From Tubulanus polymorphus (lineage: Eukaryota; Nemertea; Palaeonemertea; Tubulaniformes; Tubulanidae): 64,000 nucleotides of DNA. This document shows positions 61,801 through 64,000 of the stretch, in pieces. Where the stretch lies: NCBI RefSeq assembly GCF_964204645.1, contig NC_134036.1, positions 3,399,501 through 3,463,500 on the forward strand, in the 5' to 3' direction. Positions within the stretch are counted from its first letter, which is position 1; every line of letters begins with the position of its first letter. The notes beneath the pieces were generated by a model. That model ran no database searches. It saw only the letters and a list, made by a program, of their open reading frames with translations, and was not told the origin of the DNA. The translations under genes were made by a program, and so were the position numbers.

Positions 61801-62903
61801 TTTTTGAGCCCCGCCCTTTGAAGCAATCTGAGATCTGTCCCTGAATATTGACCTGAAAGACATGAAATAATTCAACCTGTGAAATACTTACAGACGCGAG
61901 TGCTTTGCCTAAAGCGTCGCCCGTCTGCTGATTCGACGTGCCGCCACCGCCGCCGCCGCCACCAGGGGGTGCCGGCTGCCGACTGATCATGTCGGCGCCG
62001 TTCACCACCGACGGCGACGACGTTTGGTACGGCTGAGACGATGGCACCATCTGCTGGCCGCGGAAAGAACTCATAGGTGGAAGACCGGATGTCTGCATTA
62101 GGGAGGGATCGTGACTGGGGGATACTGTCGAGTGGTAGCCCTAGATTTAGAAAAATGGAAAAAGAAAATTCATTATTTCAAGTCTTTTCATGAGTTTAAA
62201 CATTTTGGAACGAAACGCAGTAGAATGCTTTCATTAAAACCCTTGCACTAGTAGATGAATGCACCCAACTTTTCCAGAGTAGGTAATAACTTCATACATA
62301 GTTCCCAGAATTAGATAAATTCAAAATATGCTAAGTATTTCATGGCTGATTTTTCAATTGTCCAAATAGTGTCTTCGCTAAAGAGAACATACCATCATAG
62401 TTTTAGTGGCGACTGGTCGATAAAGGTGTTTTCCGAGAATATTCAGATTACCACCCTAGTATACCCATCCTCCAATGCAGGGATTTGAACCCAAAGGCAT
62501 CGCTTGGCTCTGAGGATACCTTCTACAGTACGGTCACTGTGATTTCATGAATTGAAGGTCGGGTGGAGTACTTACCATTTCATGTTGTGAATGATGTAAA
62601 CTAGTGAACGATGATTGGGGATGATAATGTGGATTGGATGGAACGCCATTTTGTTGACTGGACCACGGATCTTGGCCGCCGTGTGATCCATCTAGAAAAC
62701 CGAACATAACGAAAATATCGATGAATATCATTTCCGATATGGCAGACATTTCTCAAGAGCCGGAACTCTCAAATTCAGGATTTCTATTTGTAGTTAGACG
62801 TACCCATGAAATATTGTGCAGCTTCTCCGTATAAACCAGGTTTCGGTGACGTGTAACGCCCCGGCGAATCTTGTCCGAATTCATCGGGACTCGGTGAATA
62901 AAC
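46478..62903 (-). CDS. TCF12: E-protein class I bHLH factor (TCF12/TCF4/Daughterless), 5' end outside window
   Basis: Nuclear transcription factor; its family binds E boxes as homodimers or with tissue-specific bHLH partners. Coding exons in order: 62903-62804, 62691-62576, 62140-61892, 60973-60898, 60813-60722, 60519-60499, 59984-59940, 58925-58782, 55034-54603, 53025-52885, 52481-52378, 49966-49883, then either 49078-48879 or 48615-48470, then 48049-47924 and 46881-46478. All phases agree: 759 residues with the second bHLH exon, 777 with the first. Family hallmarks: [44 protein letters not shown], and [18 protein letters not shown]. The activation-domain-1 start is beyond 64,000. TCF12 is used as the symbol because ADAM10 is next door, as in human; invertebrates usually have one gene for TCF3/4/12. 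Confidence 0.93.
47060..47345. repeat. ~58-bp tandem repeat, five copies, B-box-like core
   Basis: Copies of ATGCCATCAGGTTCARATC followed by a GAGGGAGGAAYGTGGCNGAG stretch. It is the reverse-complement relative of the degenerate array at 38,280-38,545. It lies in the last intron of the E-protein gene. Confidence 0.75.
47361..47418 (-). CDS. Possible 58-nt cassette exon of the E-protein gene
   Basis: Flanked by CTCTCCGTAG and GTAGGT. Joined to e14 in phase it reads [19 protein letters not shown] and then, on joining e15, SQ and a stop. Inclusion would replace the His/Gln-rich C-terminus by about 21 residues. No homology support; could be chance splice signals. Confidence 0.25.
47924..48049 (-). 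CDS. TCF12: E-protein exon e14: post-bHLH conserved block
   Basis: Acceptor TTTTTCTGCAG, donor GGCCG|GTATGT. Encodes [20 protein letters not shown], identical to human through EEEK, then [14 protein letters not shown]. Phase 1 in and out. Confidence 0.95.
48470..48615 (-). CDS. TCF12: E-protein exon e13b: canonical bHLH exon
   Basis: Acceptor TCGTTTTCAG, donor TGAGAG|GTATGT; 146 nt. Encodes [20 protein letters not shown] then [17 protein letters not shown] and [10 protein letters not shown], close to the vertebrate consensus RVRDINEAFKELGRM. It lies 263 bp downstream of e13a. Confidence 0.95.
48879..49078 (-). CDS. TCF12: E-protein exon e13a: alternative bHLH exon, loop-expanded
   Basis: Acceptor TACACTGCAG, donor TTCGAG|GTACGT; 200 nt. 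Encodes [20 protein letters not shown], a long Gly/Ala/Gln/Pro loop ([13 protein letters not shown]) and [20 protein letters not shown] then QVRG. Compared with e13b the loop is 18 residues longer, and the basic-region Val of RVRD is Gly. Same start and end phases as e13b. Confidence 0.9.
49883..49966 (-). CDS. TCF12: E-protein exon e12: bHLH basic region, first part
   Basis: Acceptor TTTATTCAG, donor GAAAG|GTAAGC. Encodes [20 protein letters not shown] and NARER, the DNA-contacting Glu-Arg core of the basic region. Phase 2 out, shared by both following bHLH exons. Confidence 0.95.
49967..52377. other. E-protein intron (about 2.4 kb)
   Basis: Contains a 39-bp minisatellite at 51,957-52,180 and AT-rich filler. 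No additional exon was recognised. Confidence 0.6.
51957..52180. repeat. Minisatellite, ~39-bp unit, five to six copies
   Basis: CTGGATCCAGAGTCAAATTA starts at 51961, 52000, 52039, 52076 and 52115, followed by a degraded copy. Located in an E-protein intron. Confidence 0.9.
52378..52481 (-). CDS. TCF12: E-protein exon e11
   Basis: Acceptor CATTTGCAG, donor CCGAG|GTTTGT, phase 2 out. Encodes [20 protein letters not shown] and ends NGSKRPR. Charged linker ahead of the bHLH, comparable to human IKTENKEKDEN. Confidence 0.85.
52885..53025 (-). CDS. TCF12: E-protein exon e10
   Basis: Acceptor GTCGTTTCAG, donor ATTAAG|GTACAT; phase 0 both sides. Encodes [19 protein letters not shown] and ends TTDGSIK. 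Linker before the bHLH; weakly conserved in the family. Confidence 0.8.
53026..54602. other. E-protein intron between e9 and e10
   Basis: No coding exon recognised. The half nearest e9 carries a 40-50 bp degenerate repeat at 54,285-54,575 based on GAGGATTCCCGGGGAAGAT. Confidence 0.6.
54285..54575. repeat. Degenerate ~45-bp tandem repeat
   Basis: Six or so copies of GAGGATTCCCGGGGAAGATC with TTCACCYRACCGAAT spacers; variable length and sequence. It lies immediately 3' of exon e9. Confidence 0.7.
54603..55034 (-). CDS. TCF12: E-protein exon e9: Asn/His/Gln-rich, internal or alternative first exon
   Basis: Donor CCCTCG|GTATGT joins in phase 0 to the next exon. Upstream, the frame is open to a possible acceptor CAATTATTTTAG giving a 432-nt phase-0 exon, exactly compatible with exon e8. 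Its pyrimidine tract is weak. The first ATG, 54977-54975 ([18 protein letters not shown]), could instead start a short isoform with its own promoter, as vertebrate TCF4 and TCF12 have. The product has a run of six Asn, [11 protein letters not shown], and [15 protein letters not shown] know no equivalent in vertebrate proteins. Confidence 0.65.
55035..58781. other. E-protein intron between e8 and e9
   Basis: Non-coding. The part adjacent to e9 (55.0-56.2 kb) would hold the promoter if e9 is an alternative first exon; a short TATATATA run lies at about 55,273, which proves nothing. A 40-bp minisatellite is at 56,274-56,592. Confidence 0.5.
56274..56592. repeat. Minisatellite, 40-bp unit, eight copies
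   Basis: GGAACCGCGGTGGCCTCAAA followed by ATTAAGAGATAAATTTGATT repeats every 40 bp. Copies alternate among a few variants (TGG/CGG; CCTC/CCGC; AAGAG/AAGCG), showing higher-order structure. Confidence 0.95.
58782..58925 (-). CDS. TCF12: E-protein exon e8
   Basis: Acceptor CTCTTTGCAG, donor CATATG|GTAAGT. Encodes [20 protein letters not shown], nearly identical to human, then a Pro/Gly/Leu-rich stretch ending SYPSHM. Confidence 0.95.
59940..59984 (-). CDS. TCF12: E-protein exon e7 (45 nt)
   Basis: Acceptor TATATTCAG, donor GCTCAG|GTATTT. Encodes [15 protein letters not shown], corresponding in position to human HLQDAMSFLKDVCEQ before SRMEDRL. Phase 0 both sides. Confidence 0.75.
60499..60519 (-). 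CDS. TCF12: E-protein exon e6: 21-nt microexon
   Basis: AACATAATGGGGCCATCAAA plus A, encoding NIMGPSK, lies between a strong acceptor TTTTCTTGTAG and a perfect donor GTAAGT. It is phase 0 on both sides, so it can be included or skipped without shifting the frame. It sits where human E proteins have KNRVEQQ after HSL. Confidence 0.65.
60722..60813 (-). CDS. TCF12: E-protein exon e5
   Basis: Acceptor GTCTTTCAG, donor TCGCTG|GTACGT. Encodes [16 protein letters not shown] and FESHLHSL, matching human TGTSQWPRP and YENSLHSL. Confidence 0.85.
60898..60973 (-). CDS. TCF12: E-protein exon e4
   Basis: Acceptor CTCATTTCAG, donor TCAG|GTTAGT. Encodes [20 protein letters not shown], matching human [20 protein letters not shown]. 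Confidence 0.9.
60974..61891. other. E-protein intron between e3 and e4
   Basis: No exon recognised. A GATCGATC run at about 61,290 is simple sequence. Confidence 0.6.
61892..62140 (-). CDS. TCF12: E-protein exon e3: activation-domain-2 region
   Basis: Acceptor CTAAATCTAG, donor GCGTCT|GTAAGT. Encodes [18 protein letters not shown], an eight-Gly run and [11 protein letters not shown], a strongly conserved E-protein segment. Confidence 0.9.
62576..62691 (-). CDS. TCF12: E-protein exon e2
   Basis: Acceptor GGTTTTCTAG, donor GAAATG|GTAAGT. Encodes [17 protein letters not shown] and [12 protein letters not shown], matching the human DGTHNSSDLWSSSNGM region. Confidence 0.9.
62804..62903 (-). CDS. 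TCF12: E-protein exon e1 (first in window)
   Basis: Acceptor ATATTTTCAG, donor CATGG|GTACGT, phase 0 in. Encodes [20 protein letters not shown] and ends YFM, aligning with human [20 protein letters not shown] and FFMQD. Confidence 0.9.
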
Positions 62904-64000
62904 CTGAAAATATCACGAATAAGACGAATTAAATTCAAACGTCACGAAAACAACGCGCAATGAAGTTTAGCGAAGTAGAACATATTAACAATGATGATGA
63001 TGATGATGATGATGATGTTGTTGTTGCTGTTGCAGTCAAAGAAAAGAAAAAAATTTACCCATCACCTAAAACGATCAGAGTGAAGAATAGAAAATAGATA
63101 TCTGACAACAATGAAAAGAAACTTTATCAAAATCGCTATATATTCTGGAGTTTGATTAAAAAAGCACAAAGAAGTTCGCAAACTATAAACTATTTAGTAT
63201 CGAAAGATTCGGTAATATATTTAACATGCGTTGTTGTTGTGTTTAGTGTTTAATGACTGTTGAAGTCGTCTGCTATGAATTAACTCCAGCCACGCTGCTG
63301 CTGCTGCTGCCGCTGCAGCTACGCGTGGTGATTTATGAGGCTTTTAGACGCATTTCTAGAGCACAAAAAAAAATGTCCTGCCCCTAGAAAATAGCCAATC
63401 GATTAGACATTCCGATCGATCGAGACAGCCATCTTTTCTGGAATGCCCTGTATAAATCTGGATGATGTCATTGGGAGAGTTACGGAAGCAGCCATTTTTT
63501 TTCCACTGCAGAGCCTTTATAATCTTCTAAATAGGATATCAATGGAGGCAGCCATCTTAATCCAAGCAATGAAATAATCAAGAACAACTTCCTTCGTAAT
63601 AATAGCGCTCATTACCTACCAGACGGGTCATCAAAGCCGGTTCTTCATCATAAAATGCCGGGTGAAAATGAATGTTAGGAAAGATTGTTTATTTACACTA
63701 AGAAGTTACGGGTGGAAGAGTGAGGGGAAAGGTTTCTATGGCTACTGTATGTTGAACAGATCATCGACCCAGCGCTACTACAGCTGCCACGATCAATCAA
63801 ACTTCACGGAGAATCCTCAAAACTTGCTAAGTCAATAATCACATCAATAGAAGTTACCGATGGTGTGACTGACTGTCTGTGAGCACGGGTTTCTTAAAAA
63901 CAGTTCTAGAAATCAGCTTTTTAAACACTCAGATTTACCTTTGAAATAGCAAGGATATGTGCATGTCTATAGGGGACAAAGTGACCTATTTCAGCTTTTG
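62904..64000. other. E-protein intron running off the window
   Basis: Contains (GAT)n/(GTT)n at about 62,993-63,028 and CTG repeats at about 63,296. Three copies of a GCAGCCATCTTTTC-like word lie at about 63,428, 63,487 and 63,547, also seen near 32,722 and, inverted, near 16,430. No exon could be supported here. Confidence 0.5.

Noticed and set aside
63595-63665. Candidate E-protein exon reading FYDEEPALMTRL before GTAGGT
   Set aside because: No acceptor or homology, and it does not resemble the family segment expected upstream of e1.

Overview
This is nuclear DNA from an intron-rich animal, with no prokaryotic features. Three protein-coding genes can be read, all on the minus strand. The orthologues (ADAM10 and a TCF12-type E protein), the conserved intron phases, a U12-type AT-AC intron, tRNA-derived SINEs, a LINE remnant, hAT-like MITEs and many minisatellites point to an invertebrate bilaterian. 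A lophotrochozoan such as a mollusc or annelid is the best guess, but the sequence does not prove a phylum.

Layout. 1-12 kb: no confident gene; minisatellites (92 bp and 44 bp units), SINEs and decayed repeats. 12.3-14.3 kb: a six-finger C2H2 zinc-finger gene in two coding exons, with a decayed finger-like stretch just upstream of it. 15-17.7 kb: AT-rich, partly the likely ADAM10 3' UTR. 17,729-40,472: a complete ADAM10 (Kuzbanian/SUP-17) gene in 13 coding exons, 1,150 residues by my splice model. It has a very large insertion in the prodomain and one intron with textbook U12 AT-AC signals. Its two ~8 kb introns hold a LINE RT fragment, MITEs, a long TA tract and tandem repeats. 40.5-46.5 kb: intergenic DNA and probable E-protein 3' UTR. 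46,478-62,903 (5' end beyond the window): the middle and C-terminal part of a class I bHLH E protein (TCF3/4/12, Daughterless family), 15 consecutive coding exons plus one alternative exon.

The most interesting structure is in the E-protein gene. Two tandem exons, 48,879-49,078 and 48,470-48,615, each encode the second part of the bHLH domain. They have the same boundary phases, and their lengths make use of both, or of neither, a frameshift. That is the architecture of mutually exclusive splicing, as with vertebrate E12/E47. One of the two copies has an expanded loop and an altered basic region.

ADAM10 is the membrane sheddase that activates Notch; E proteins are obligate dimer partners of proneural bHLH factors. 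Both act in neurogenesis, and in human both genes lie at 15q21.3, so the pair looks like an ancient linkage. All exon models were built by eye from splice signals, phase continuity and remembered family sequence; no transcript or database was consulted.
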